9,801 nucleotides of DNA from an uncultured Campylobacter sp. Lineage in GTDB: Bacteria; Campylobacterota; Campylobacteria; Campylobacterales; Campylobacteraceae. Below, one piece after another: positions 1 to 6,988 of this stretch. The stretch is taken from the NCBI RefSeq assembly GCF_938045595.1, contig NZ_CALIBB010000202.1, forward strand, positions 1 to 9,801, written 5' to 3'. Both the position numbers and the translations under genes were made by a program. The notes under the pieces were generated by a model. It saw nothing but the letters and a program-made list of their open reading frames with translations, was not told where the DNA came from and ran no database searches. Every line of letters begins with the position of its first letter. Within the stretch, counting starts at the first letter, position 1.

Positions 1-94
1 TATAGACGCAGCTTTTTATCTCCTCGCCGCCGTGCGCGCTACGCTCGCTCGTCGCGCCTCTTCGTCGCTTTAGCCTGCAAAGTCTGCGCTTGAA

Positions 95-886
95 CTATAA
101 AATTTTAACCTCTAGCTCGAGCGCGATGCCGAAGCGATGCAAAACCCGCTCGCGAGCAAGCTCTATCAGGCTCATCACATCCTCAAAGCTTGCGCTGCCG
201 AAATTTATGATGAAATTGGCGTGCTGCTCGCTAAATTTCGCTCCACCGATCGCGTGGCCTTTAAGCCCCGCCGCTTCGATCAGCCTACCCGCGGCGTCAT
301 TCGGCGGGTTTTTAAAGCAGCTTCCAAAGCTTGCTCCCTTTGGCTGGTTGGCGCGTTTGGCGGCGAAATCCGCGGCGAGTTCGGCATCAAAGCCGCGCGA
401 AATTTTAAACTCGGCGCCCAAAATCGCCTCCTCGATCCCGCTTCTTCGGTAGCCGAAGCTTATCCGCTCGCGCTCCACCCAGCCGCGAGCCAGGCGCACG
501 GCAAGTAGGCTATCGCTGATGCTCGCGCCGCTAAGCCCTGCGTTCATTTTGATTAGCCCGCCGAGCTGGCCCGGGATGTTACGCAAAAACTCAAAGCCGC
601 CGAGGCCCTGCTTTTTGGCGAAATTATAAATTTTACCCGACTTCGTCGCAGCCCCGATGCTAAGGACATCGCCGCTTAAGCTTATGCGATCGAACTCCTC
701 GCTTAGCATCGCAAGGTGCGGCGGTGCGGGCGAGATGAGCAGATTATTGCCGCCGCCGATGATCGCGCGCTCGCGGATACTCTCAAACTCCGCAAAATCG
801 GCCTCGTCTTTTAAAATTTGCACCGCAAAGCTCCCGCCGATGCGCACGGAGGTGTATTTGCTAAAATCTATCTGCTTTATTTTCAA
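95..886 (-). CDS. murB: UDP-N-acetylenolpyruvoylglucosamine reductase (MurB)
   Basis: MurB is the cytoplasmic FAD enzyme that reduces UDP-GlcNAc-enolpyruvate to UDP-MurNAc with NADPH, the second committed step of peptidoglycan precursor synthesis. The 263-residue product has the FAD-binding GGGNNLL at about 44-50, the FLRNIPGQLGG segment at 100-110, the YR pair at 146-147, and GSCFKNP at 188-194, whose Ser189 matches the family's proton-donating serine. Glu259 near the C-terminus (LELEV) fits the conserved catalytic glutamate. The length matches the short MurB of Campylobacter. The start is TTG at 886-884, preceded by AAAAGG with a 7-nt spacer; the nearby ATG at 908 is out of frame. The stop is TAG. 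The next gene upstream on this strand is mqnD, separated by about 600 nt that contain a decayed murB-like fragment. No clear terminator follows within the window. Confidence 0.95.
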   Translation of the reverse strand: MKIKQIDFSKYTSVRIGGSFAVQILKDEADFAEFESIRERAIIGGGNNLLISPAPPHLAMLSEEFDRISLSGDVLSIGAATKSGKIYNFAKKQGLGGFEFLRNIPGQLGGLIKMNAGLSGASISDSLLAVRLARGWVERERISFGYRRSGIEEAILGAEFKISRGFDAELAADFAAKRANQPKGASFGSCFKNPPNDAAGRLIEAAGLKGHAIGGAKFSEQHANFIINFGSASFEDVMSLIELARERVLHRFGIALELEVKIL

Positions 887-1481
887 AATTTTGCCTTTTA
901 AATTTCATTTCTAAATTTCGCGCTTGCCGCTCGCCGCGTATCGTTTTAAAATTTAGTGATACCGCCGCGCGGTACTAAACGCGAACGCTATTTCAAAATT
1001 TAACGCTGCTGCTGCGATTAAATTTAGCTCGATTGCGATACATTTCAGCAGCGCACTATGTCGCACGCACAGCTCGCACTCTGCGGCACAAAATACAGCC
1101 GCGCAATGTATCTCCGCGCCGTGAAATTTCATCGCCGCGTAGCCATAAATTAAGGCGACATATTACGTGGCGACAAATAACGCCACGGCACGCGGCTGAT
1201 TGACGAACTTGGCGGCAAAATCCGCGGAAGGCTCGGCGTTAAATTTGCGCGCAAATTTAAATCCACGTCGCCCTCTACGGCTAAATTTCTAAAGCGGATT
1301 ACCGCACGTCAAAAACGATATAAAATTCTACCGCGCGTCTGCTTTTACGCCGAAGTAAATTTTAGCCGAGGTGCAAACCCTTTAACGCCTAGAAATTTAG
1401 CCGAAACGAAGGGGCAGTGTTCCGAGCAAAATCAGCCGAAGCAAGGCTCAAATTTCAGCTAAATTTTAACCTCGCCCGCCT
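887..1481. other. 595-nt gap without an intact gene
   Basis: Apart from the murB-like fragment at 988-1262, I see no gene here. The longest open frame that starts with ATG is 953-1132 on the minus strand (59 codons). It has no Shine-Dalgarno sequence, and part of it overlaps the murB remnant in the MurB-matching frame, so I read it as residue of that copy. AAATTT occurs about ten times. I found no convincing promoter for murB. In other Campylobacterota, fliQ often precedes murB; no FliQ-like hydrophobic frame is visible. Confidence 0.6.
988..1262 (-). pseudogene. decayed 3' fragment of a second murB copy
   Basis: This stretch lies in the 887-1481 gap and resembles intact murB in the same orientation. 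Aligned by eye, 1194-1262 matches murB 342-410 at about 52 of 69 columns, including TTGGCGGC and AAATCCGCGG. In the matching frame the minus strand reads ADFAAK and NQP, as in MurB residues 172-181, with the upstream AE also shared. Further on, 1025-1041 matches murB 113-129 (14 of 17), and there the frame reads IAIEL against MurB IALEL. Finally, 988-1004 resembles the murB stop region at 95-109. The blocks are collinear. Stops, frameshifts and a net loss of about 60 nt show that it is not functional. I infer a tandem duplication, or replacement by a second copy, followed by decay. The 5' half of the gene is missing or unrecognisable. Confidence 0.6.
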
Positions 1482-2378
1482 TTACATCGGGTTTTGCCCG
1501 CCGCAGTCCGCGAAACGGATCTCGTTATATTCGCGCGGGATAAAATTCTCCTGCGCGCTAATCGGCGCAGGGTAAAATCCGCGCTCGTAACCAAGCTCAA
1601 ACAGCCTATCCACCGCCCTTATTTGTACCCCCGAAAGCTCGATCGAGGCCTCGTTGGCATAAAGGCTCAGATATTTTTCTAGCTTTGCGTCGTCCACGCG
1701 GATGAGATTTCGCTCCATGAGCATGTGCGACAAAAACGGCTTATGCGCGGTGGCGATACGCACGCCCTCCGTTAGCACGCGCTCGCACTCGATGGCATCC
1801 GTTATCGGCAGGCTGCGACGAACCGCCATGCCTCCTAGCGGCAGCGGCAGATTTTCGCCCGCTAGCTCGCTCCAGATATCCCAGATCTCGCGCTCCACGC
1901 AAAGCTCGTCCGAAAAGTCAAGAATGCTTTCATGTATCAGCACGCCCGCGTCCACTTCGCCGCTTAAGACCGCACCCTCGATTTCTAGGAAATTTTTATA
2001 AACTATGCGCGCCTGCGGGTACGCCATGCGAAAAAGCAGGGCGTTTGTCGTGTGTTTGCCGCTTAGCGCGACTTTGAAATTTCGCTTTAAAACCGCACCA
2101 TTTTTCTTAACTAGCTTTGGGCCGTAGCCCTCGCCGAAGCTCACCGCCGTGCGCAAAAGCGCGTATTCGTCGCAGATAAGCGGATATAGCGCGAAGCTAA
2201 TCGCCGTGGCCTCATAGGTGCCCTTTAGCGCCTCGTCGTTTAGCGTCTGGATATCAAGCGCCGTTGCGCTAAGCTTTAGATTTTTGGAGCTCACCCAACC
2301 AAAATCAATCGCCTTATACATAAAAATATCATCCGCATCCGGCGAGTGAGCGACGTTTATATGCTTAAAAATCTTCAA
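1482..2378 (-). CDS. mqnD: MqnA/MqnD-family protein, probably MqnD (1,4-dihydroxy-6-naphthoate synthase)
   Basis: This is a soluble 298-residue protein of the MqnA/MqnD family (periplasmic-binding-protein fold, no signal peptide). MqnD converts cyclic dehypoxanthine futalosine to 1,4-dihydroxy-6-naphthoate in the futalosine route to menaquinone, the respiratory quinone of Campylobacter. Asp14 in AHSPDADDIF (10-19) and His149 in GVLIHE (145-150) match the positions of the substrate-contacting Asp and the catalytic His that I recall for Thermus MqnD. MqnA (chorismate dehydratase) lacks this HE motif, so I prefer MqnD, although databases often label such proteins only to family level. The start is TTG at 2378-2376, with AAGGA on the minus strand 6 nt upstream; no ATG would give the expected N-terminus. 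It lies divergent from recA. The family assignment is strong and the subfamily less certain. Confidence 0.8.
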   Translation of the reverse strand: MKIFKHINVAHSPDADDIFMYKAIDFGWVSSKNLKLSATALDIQTLNDEALKGTYEATAISFALYPLICDEYALLRTAVSFGEGYGPKLVKKNGAVLKRNFKVALSGKHTTNALLFRMAYPQARIVYKNFLEIEGAVLSGEVDAGVLIHESILDFSDELCVEREIWDIWSELAGENLPLPLGGMAVRRSLPITDAIECERVLTEGVRIATAHKPFLSHMLMERNLIRVDDAKLEKYLSLYANEASIELSGVQIRAVDRLFELGYERGFYPAPISAQENFIPREYNEIRFADCGGQNPM

Positions 2379-2439
2379 ATTTTATCCTTTTTGCTCCGCT
2401 TTAAATTTCGCGCGCGGCCTAATTCCAAAATGTTGCGAA

Positions 2440-2445
2440 ATTATA
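2440..2445 (-). promoter_or_regulatory. probable mqnD -10 element (TATAAT)
   Basis: On the minus strand this reads CACTATAATTTCGC, a perfect TATAAT. It would start transcription near 2433 and give a leader of about 55 nt before the TTG start of mqnD. Campylobacter sigma-70 promoters commonly lack a clear -35 box, and none is obvious here. Confidence 0.5.
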
Positions 2446-2636
2446 GTGAAATTTTGCTACAGCCCTCATAAAAATGCGGAATTTCTAAAGAAAAACGTGA
2501 AAAACAGGGCTCGTTTAAAAGGCTAAATTTAATGTTCTCCGCTTGCCGCGCAGAGCTTTTTGCACTCCTTAAGAATTTCAAATTCCGATGCCGCGCCGAA
2601 TTTGGGCGAATAATCAAAAATTCATTTCAAATTTGG

Positions 2637-2642
2637 TAAAAT
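2637..2642 (+). promoter_or_regulatory. probable recA -10 element (TAAAAT)
   Basis: GGTAAAATC lies about 28 nt before the recA ATG in an AT-rich stretch with repeated A and T runs, as is usual for Campylobacter sigma-70 promoters. Predicted transcription would start near 2649 and leave a leader of about 20 nt. I see no obvious LexA-type operator; Campylobacter is known to lack LexA. This promoter would serve the whole recA-eno cluster. Confidence 0.4.
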
Positions 2643-2669
2643 CAGGTGAATTTATTTTTAAGGAAAAAC

Positions 2670-3713
2670 ATGGACGAGGGAAAGAAAAAGACGCTGGATG
2701 CGGCGCTAAAATCGATCGACAAAGCTTTCGGCAAGGGCACGCTGGTGCGGCTGGGCGATAAGCAGGTCGAGCCGATAGACGCCATCTCTACGGGCTCTGT
2801 GGGGCTTGACATCGCGCTTGGCATCGGCGGCGTGCCGAAGGGACGTATCATCGAAATTTACGGGCCGGAGAGCTCGGGCAAGACGACGCTTACGCTTCAT
2901 ATCATCGCAGAGTGCCAAAAGGCGGGCGGAATTTGCGCATTCGTAGACGCCGAGCACGCGCTGGACGTCAAATATGCTTCAAATTTAGGCGTTGATACCG
3001 ACAATCTCTACGTCTCTCAGCCCGACTTCGGCGAGCAGGCGCTCGACATCGTAGAAACCTTAGCAAAAAGCGGCGCGATCGATCTTATCGTCGTAGATAG
3101 CGTCGCCGCGCTCACGCCGAAAAACGAGATCGAGGGCGACATGGGCGATCAGCACGTAGGGCTTCAGGCGCGACTTATGAGCCAGGCGCTGCGTAAGCTC
3201 GCCGGCGTCGTGCATAAGATGAATACGACTGTGATCTTTATTAATCAAATCCGTATGAAGATCGGCGCGATGGGCTACGGCACGCCAGAGACGACGACCG
3301 GCGGCAATGCGCTTAAATTTTACGCTTCGGTGCGCATCGACATACGCAAGATCGCTACTTTGAAACAAAATGAAGAGAGCATCGGCAACCGCGCCAAAGT
3401 CAAGGTCGTGAAAAATAAGGTGGCGCCGCCGTTTAAGATCGCGGAATTTGACATAATGTTCGGCAAGGGCATCAGCAAGGTGGGCGAGCTGATCGATTAC
3501 GGCGTCAAGCTCGACATCGTTGATAAAAGCGGTGCGTGGTTCAGCTACGGCGACACTAAGCTAGGTCAAGGGCGCGAAAATGCTAAAATTTATCTAGAGA
3601 ATAACCCTGCTGTCGCCGAAGAGATCACTGCTAAAATCCGCGAGCAGATGGGCAGCGTAAATTTTAGCGCAGACGCGGACGATGAAGAAAATTTACAAAG
3701 TGGAGATGAATGA
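2670..3713 (+). CDS. recA: recombinase RecA
   Basis: RecA is the ATP-dependent strand-exchange protein that forms filaments on single-stranded DNA for homologous recombination and repair; in Campylobacter it also serves natural transformation. The 347-residue product has Walker A GPESSGKT at 65-72, catalytic Glu95 in DAEHALD, Walker B LIVVD at 139-143, the loop-1 region around EGDMGDQHVG (155-164), and loop 2 with TPETTTGGNALKFYASVR at about 205-222. An acidic C-terminal tail is present. I chose ATG at 2670 because AAGGA sits 5 nt upstream and the resulting N-terminus (MDEGKKKTLDAAL) matches Campylobacter RecA. An in-frame GTG at 2646 would add eight residues and lacks support. The stop overlaps the start of eno, so the two are translationally coupled. 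Confidence 0.98.
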   Translation: MDEGKKKTLDAALKSIDKAFGKGTLVRLGDKQVEPIDAISTGSVGLDIALGIGGVPKGRIIEIYGPESSGKTTLTLHIIAECQKAGGICAFVDAEHALDVKYASNLGVDTDNLYVSQPDFGEQALDIVETLAKSGAIDLIVVDSVAALTPKNEIEGDMGDQHVGLQARLMSQALRKLAGVVHKMNTTVIFINQIRMKIGAMGYGTPETTTGGNALKFYASVRIDIRKIATLKQNEESIGNRAKVKVVKNKVAPPFKIAEFDIMFGKGISKVGELIDYGVKLDIVDKSGAWFSYGDTKLGQGRENAKIYLENNPAVAEEITAKIREQMGSVNFSADADDEENLQSGDE

Positions 3714-4963
3714 TGATTTATATCGAAGATGTTTATGCGATAGAGGTACTAGATAGCCGTGGCAACCCGACCGTGAAAGCGACCGTGGCTCTAAGCGACG
3801 GCACCGTAGCAAGCGCGATAGTGCCAAGCGGCGCAAGCACGGGCAAACGCGAGGCGCTGGAGCTTCGCGACGGGGGCGATAGATACTGCGGCAAGGGCGT
3901 GCTAAAGGCTGTTGAAAACGTAAATTCTCAGATCGCCGAGGCCGTGATCGGGTTGGATGCATTTGGTCAAAAGGCGCTTGACGATGAGATGAGAGAGCTT
4001 GACGGCACCGACAACTACTCAAATTTAGGCGCGAACGCCGTGCTTGGCGTATCTATGGCGGTAGCGCGCGCGGCGGCAAAGAGCCTTGACGTGCCTTTGT
4101 ATCGCTACCTGGGCGGCGCGAACGCTAGCGTACTGCCGGTGCCGATGTTTAATATCATCAACGGCGGCGCGCACGCGAACAACAGCGTGGATTTTCAAGA
4201 ATTTATGATTATGCCGTTTGGATTTGATAAATTTAGCGACGCGCTGCGAGCGGCGAGCGAAATTTACCACACGCTAAAAGGCCTTCTAAACGCAGCCGGT
4301 CACAGCACGGCAGTGGGCGACGAGGGCGGATTTGCGCCAAATTTAAACGATAACGAAGAGCCGATCAAACTAATCATGCAAGCTATCGAAAAAGCGGGCT
4401 ACAAGGCAGGCGAGCAGATCAAGCTAGCCCTTGACGTCGCGGCTAGCGAGCTGTACGAAAACGGCAAATATAAGCTAGAGGGCAAGGAATTTAGCAGCGA
4501 AGAGCTGATCGAGCGATACGCGCAACTTTGCGAGAAGTATCCGATATTTTCGATCGAAGACGGCCTAAGCGAGGACGACTGGGCGGGCTGGGCGAAGCTA
4601 ACTAGCAAGCTTGGCTCTAAAGTGCAGCTCGTGGGCGACGATCTATTTGTAACGAACGAGAAAATTTTACGCGAAGGCATCGCCAAAGGCGTAGGCAACG
4701 CGATTTTGATCAAACCAAATCAAATCGGCACTGTTAGCCAAACTATGCAGACGATCCGCCTAGCGCAGCGCAAAGGCTACCGCTGCGTGATGAGCCACAG
4801 AAGCGGCGAGAGCGAGGATAGCTTTATCGCGGACTTCGCCGTCGCGATGAATACGGGCCAAATCAAAACGGGCGCGACCTCAAGAAGCGAACGCAACGCA
4901 AAATACAACCGCCTGCTTGAGATCGAGCGCGAGACGGACGAGTTTTTGGGAAATCAAATTTAA
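3713..4963 (+). CDS. eno: enolase (phosphopyruvate hydratase)
   Basis: Enolase interconverts 2-phosphoglycerate and phosphoenolpyruvate. In Campylobacter, which mostly lacks a complete glycolysis, it acts largely in gluconeogenesis. The 416-residue product carries the full active site: Glu163 in QEFMIMP, Glu204 in VGDEGGFAPN, metal ligands Asp241, Glu282 (SIEDGL) and Asp309 (VGDDLF), Lys334 in LIKPNQIGT, the SHRSGESED signature at 361-369, and Lys385. Two adjacent ATGs exist at 3710 and 3713. The second lies 7 nt from GGAG (3702-3705) and aligns with the C. jejuni N-terminus, so I prefer it; the first would add one Met. Either start overlaps the recA stop. The next gene begins 1 nt after the eno stop. 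Confidence 0.98.
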   Translation: MIYIEDVYAIEVLDSRGNPTVKATVALSDGTVASAIVPSGASTGKREALELRDGGDRYCGKGVLKAVENVNSQIAEAVIGLDAFGQKALDDEMRELDGTDNYSNLGANAVLGVSMAVARAAAKSLDVPLYRYLGGANASVLPVPMFNIINGGAHANNSVDFQEFMIMPFGFDKFSDALRAASEIYHTLKGLLNAAGHSTAVGDEGGFAPNLNDNEEPIKLIMQAIEKAGYKAGEQIKLALDVAASELYENGKYKLEGKEFSSEELIERYAQLCEKYPIFSIEDGLSEDDWAGWAKLTSKLGSKVQLVGDDLFVTNEKILREGIAKGVGNAILIKPNQIGTVSQTMQTIRLAQRKGYRCVMSHRSGESEDSFIADFAVAMNTGQIKTGATSRSERNAKYNRLLEIERETDEFLGNQI

Positions 4964-4964
4964 A

Positions 4965-5792
4965 ATGTTTTTTAAAAAAAAGTCCAAGCGGGGCTTAAAG
5001 AGCGGCGCGCAGCACACCTATACGGACGGAGCGGATTATACGGACACGCAAGGCGGATATTCAGACGCAGACTTTGACGAGGACGATTTTTTTGACGATG
5101 AAGAATTTTATAGCGATGAAAATTTTGGCGGAGGCTTTAGCGCGGTAGGGGCTGGCTTCCGCAAAAATCGCAACGGAACCTCACACGGCGTAGACGAAGC
5201 AGGCTCTGCCTCTGATGCCACAAGCAGCAGCTCTAATTTAAGTGGTAAAAGCTCCGCTGCAAGCGGAAACTACGAAGGCAGCGCGCAAGCAGACGCGAAC
5301 CTTTACAGCGCGGAATTTATTGGGGGCGGCGATTTAAAGAGTGCAGAGTTATACGCTAAAGAAAACTGCTTCCCAAACGACGCGGATTTTGCGGCTCAGA
5401 GCGTAGAGCATGGCTTTAATGGCACGGGCTTTGCGGCGCAAGACATAAATTATGCCACGCAAGGATTTTCTTTTGCGCCGCAAAACGCAGATCCTGCCGC
5501 TAAAAAAGCTTTAAAAAAGCGTAAAAATTTAAAAGAACGGCTGAATTTTATCAATCCGTTTTCACCACTTAAGCAGATTTTTGCAGCTCTTGCGCTGATC
5601 ATCTGCGTCGTTTTTGCGGGCATCTTCGTGGGTGACGTGCTATTTGGCAAGCGATCGTTTGAAGTGCTGCGCCAGCTGCAAAAAGAAAAGGCGTTTTTAT
5701 TCACCGACGTCGAGCGGCTAAAAGAGGAAAACGCTGAGCTGCAAAAGCTTTATTTAGAGCGTCGCTCGCTCGATCCGGACCTTAAAAAATGA
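4965..5792 (+). CDS. FtsB/DivIC-like septum formation initiator protein with long acidic N-terminal extension
   Basis: A 275-residue protein with one membrane segment at about 204-227. It is preceded by a strongly basic stretch (KKALKKRKNLKER, 180-192), which predicts N-in/C-out topology. After the membrane segment comes a short periplasmic coiled coil (about 230-268) rich in Leu, Glu and Lys. This core resembles FtsB/DivIC proteins, small bitopic division proteins that act with FtsL and FtsQ at the septum, and the same position after recA-eno holds a similar small protein in C. jejuni, as I recall. What is odd is the first 200 residues: a basic tip (MFFKKKSKRG), an acidic aromatic block (DFDEDDFFDDEEFYSDENF, 36-54), then Ser/Ala/Gly/Asn-rich low complexity. 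Typical family members have about 100 residues. ATG at 4965 lies 1 nt after the eno stop with only a weak upstream GGGA, so translation is probably coupled. The stop overlaps the next start (ATGA). Function is inferred from the C-terminal core only. Confidence 0.7.
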   Translation: MFFKKKSKRGLKSGAQHTYTDGADYTDTQGGYSDADFDEDDFFDDEEFYSDENFGGGFSAVGAGFRKNRNGTSHGVDEAGSASDATSSSSNLSGKSSAASGNYEGSAQADANLYSAEFIGGGDLKSAELYAKENCFPNDADFAAQSVEHGFNGTGFAAQDINYATQGFSFAPQNADPAAKKALKKRKNLKERLNFINPFSPLKQIFAALALIICVVFAGIFVGDVLFGKRSFEVLRQLQKEKAFLFTDVERLKEENAELQKLYLERRSLDPDLKK

Positions 5793-6979
5793 GAAAAATT
5801 TCTTTACTAATTTTAGGTCTTTGCGCTTTTTTAAACGCAGAGAATTTAAATGGCGCAAATTCAAACGCTACGAAACCTAACATCGTCGCGGTAAAAGAGC
5901 AAAATTCTACCGATTTGGCGATTAAAGAGCCAAAAACAGGTGCGCAAAGCCCAAACGCTAAAAAGCAAGCTGTAATGAGACCTGAAACATCTAAAAGTCC
6001 TATCGCAGCAATGCAAAAAAGCGCCGCAGAAGCAAATTCTAGCGTCAAAACAAGCGTCGCCAAAAAAGCCGTGAGCGCACAGCTCTCGCAGACCGAAAAA
6101 AAAGCTTCTGTGCCCGAAGCGGGCATCGGTACTCCTTCGCAGGTCATAAAAACGGAGCTGAACTCTTCTGCGCAGCCTTCAGCTGTGACGCTTCCGCCTC
6201 CTGATGAGTTGCCGATCGTGCCAGAAGTAAGCGAGCTAAATTCTACGGTAGCGCAAAATTTTAAGGCGGTACAGAATTCTACAGCTCAAAATTCTACGGC
6301 GCAAAACTCCACTATGCAACAAAACGCGCAATCTGCTCCGCAAAATTCCAATCCGGCGCAAAGCTCCGCCGCCACGCCACAAAATACGCCCGCGCCTAAA
6401 AATTTCACGCAGCAAACCTTTGCGCTTCCCTCCGACGCCCTTACGATCGAAAGCCTGATCGTGCGATATAGGGACGACGACGGGGTCTTACACGAAAAGA
6501 TCGTTGATATCAATCGCTCGATTGATTGGCACGATGATTTCGTGCTAAGCGCGAGCGCCAAACCTGCACTACATAGGGCACTGGACGTCTCGGTTACTTC
6601 GACTGATCCAAATTTACAAAAGCAGGCCTCGCAAAGTGGCATCACGCCTAGCTTCGCGCCGCGCCTGGAGCTGCCGTTAGAGACGCTTAAATTTGACGAT
6701 GGACTAAAATTCGTCATCCGCAAAGACAGCGTGCAGCTCATCACCGCAGACGATTTCAAAAGCTCCGACGCAAACGCTTCGGGCGCGCTTGAGGCTGAGT
6801 TTTGGCGCCAAGAGATCCCGCTTAGCGGCGCGAGCTTTGCTGTAAATATCGGCGGCTTTAGCGACATCAACGTCACCAAAGAGGACGGCTACTACCGCAT
6901 CGGCGTGCGCTCGCATGAGGGCAACCTCAGCATCAGACGCAAAGATGGCGGGTATTTGATTTACAAAAATTCTAATTAA
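5789..6979 (+). CDS. AMIN-domain/CgpA-like periplasmic protein, probable N-glycoprotein
   Basis: A 396-residue exported protein. Residues 1-17 form a Sec signal peptide, with likely cleavage after LNA. LGLC at 9-12 is not a lipobox, because the residue before Cys is Leu. Residues 18-210 are low complexity (Ala, Ser, Asn, Gln, Lys, Thr, Pro) and include three tandem (V/A)QNST units at 161-175. Residues 215-396 look folded, with beta-type strands ending in GYLIYKNSN. By position after recA-eno and the FtsB-like gene, and by the IDWHDD segment, I relate it to the C. jejuni glycoprotein CgpA (Cj1670c), reported to have an AMIN-type domain; this is from memory. AMIN domains often bind peptidoglycan. 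Eight D/E-X-N-X-S/T sequons are present, at N39, N83, N125, N151, N242, N329, N361 and N379. The start overlaps the previous stop by ATGA; the next gene's ribosome binding site overlaps its stop. Confidence 0.65.
   Translation: MRKISLLILGLCAFLNAENLNGANSNATKPNIVAVKEQNSTDLAIKEPKTGAQSPNAKKQAVMRPETSKSPIAAMQKSAAEANSSVKTSVAKKAVSAQLSQTEKKASVPEAGIGTPSQVIKTELNSSAQPSAVTLPPPDELPIVPEVSELNSTVAQNFKAVQNSTAQNSTAQNSTMQQNAQSAPQNSNPAQSSAATPQNTPAPKNFTQQTFALPSDALTIESLIVRYRDDDGVLHEKIVDINRSIDWHDDFVLSASAKPALHRALDVSVTSTDPNLQKQASQSGITPSFAPRLELPLETLKFDDGLKFVIRKDSVQLITADDFKSSDANASGALEAEFWRQEIPLSGASFAVNIGGFSDINVTKEDGYYRIGVRSHEGNLSIRRKDGGYLIYKNSN
6269..6313 (+). repeat. three 15-bp tandem units encoding (V/A)QNST
   Basis: Units at 6269-6283, 6284-6298 and 6299-6313 each encode VQNST or AQNST. 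The copies differ mostly at silent positions (aat/aac, tct/tcc, aca/acg/act), so they are not a recent slippage product. These Asn residues lack the acidic residue at -2 that PglB-type bacterial N-glycosylation normally requires, unlike the eight sequons elsewhere in the protein. Confidence 0.75.
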
Positions 6980-6988
6980 GGAGAGACT

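Noticed and set aside
34..57. Terminator after murB
   Set aside because: GCGCG/CGCGC arms enclose a 14-nt loop, and no T run follows on the minus strand.
953..1132. 59-codon open frame on the minus strand as a new small gene
   Set aside because: There is no ribosome binding site, and part of the frame matches the C-terminal part of MurB, so it is better explained as residue of the decayed murB copy.
2646..2669. Upstream GTG start for recA
   Set aside because: It has no ribosome binding site at the right distance and would add eight residues absent from Campylobacter RecA. The ATG at 2670 has AAGGA at 5 nt.
4917..4964. Upstream start for the FtsB-like gene inside eno
   Set aside because: It would overlap eno by about 47 nt in another frame with no SD, while ATG at 4965 directly follows the eno stop.
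5789..5840. Lipoprotein signal peptide in the AMIN/CgpA-like protein
   Set aside because: The LGLC stretch has Leu directly before Cys, where Gly, Ala or Ser is needed. A normal signal-peptidase-I site after LNA fits better.
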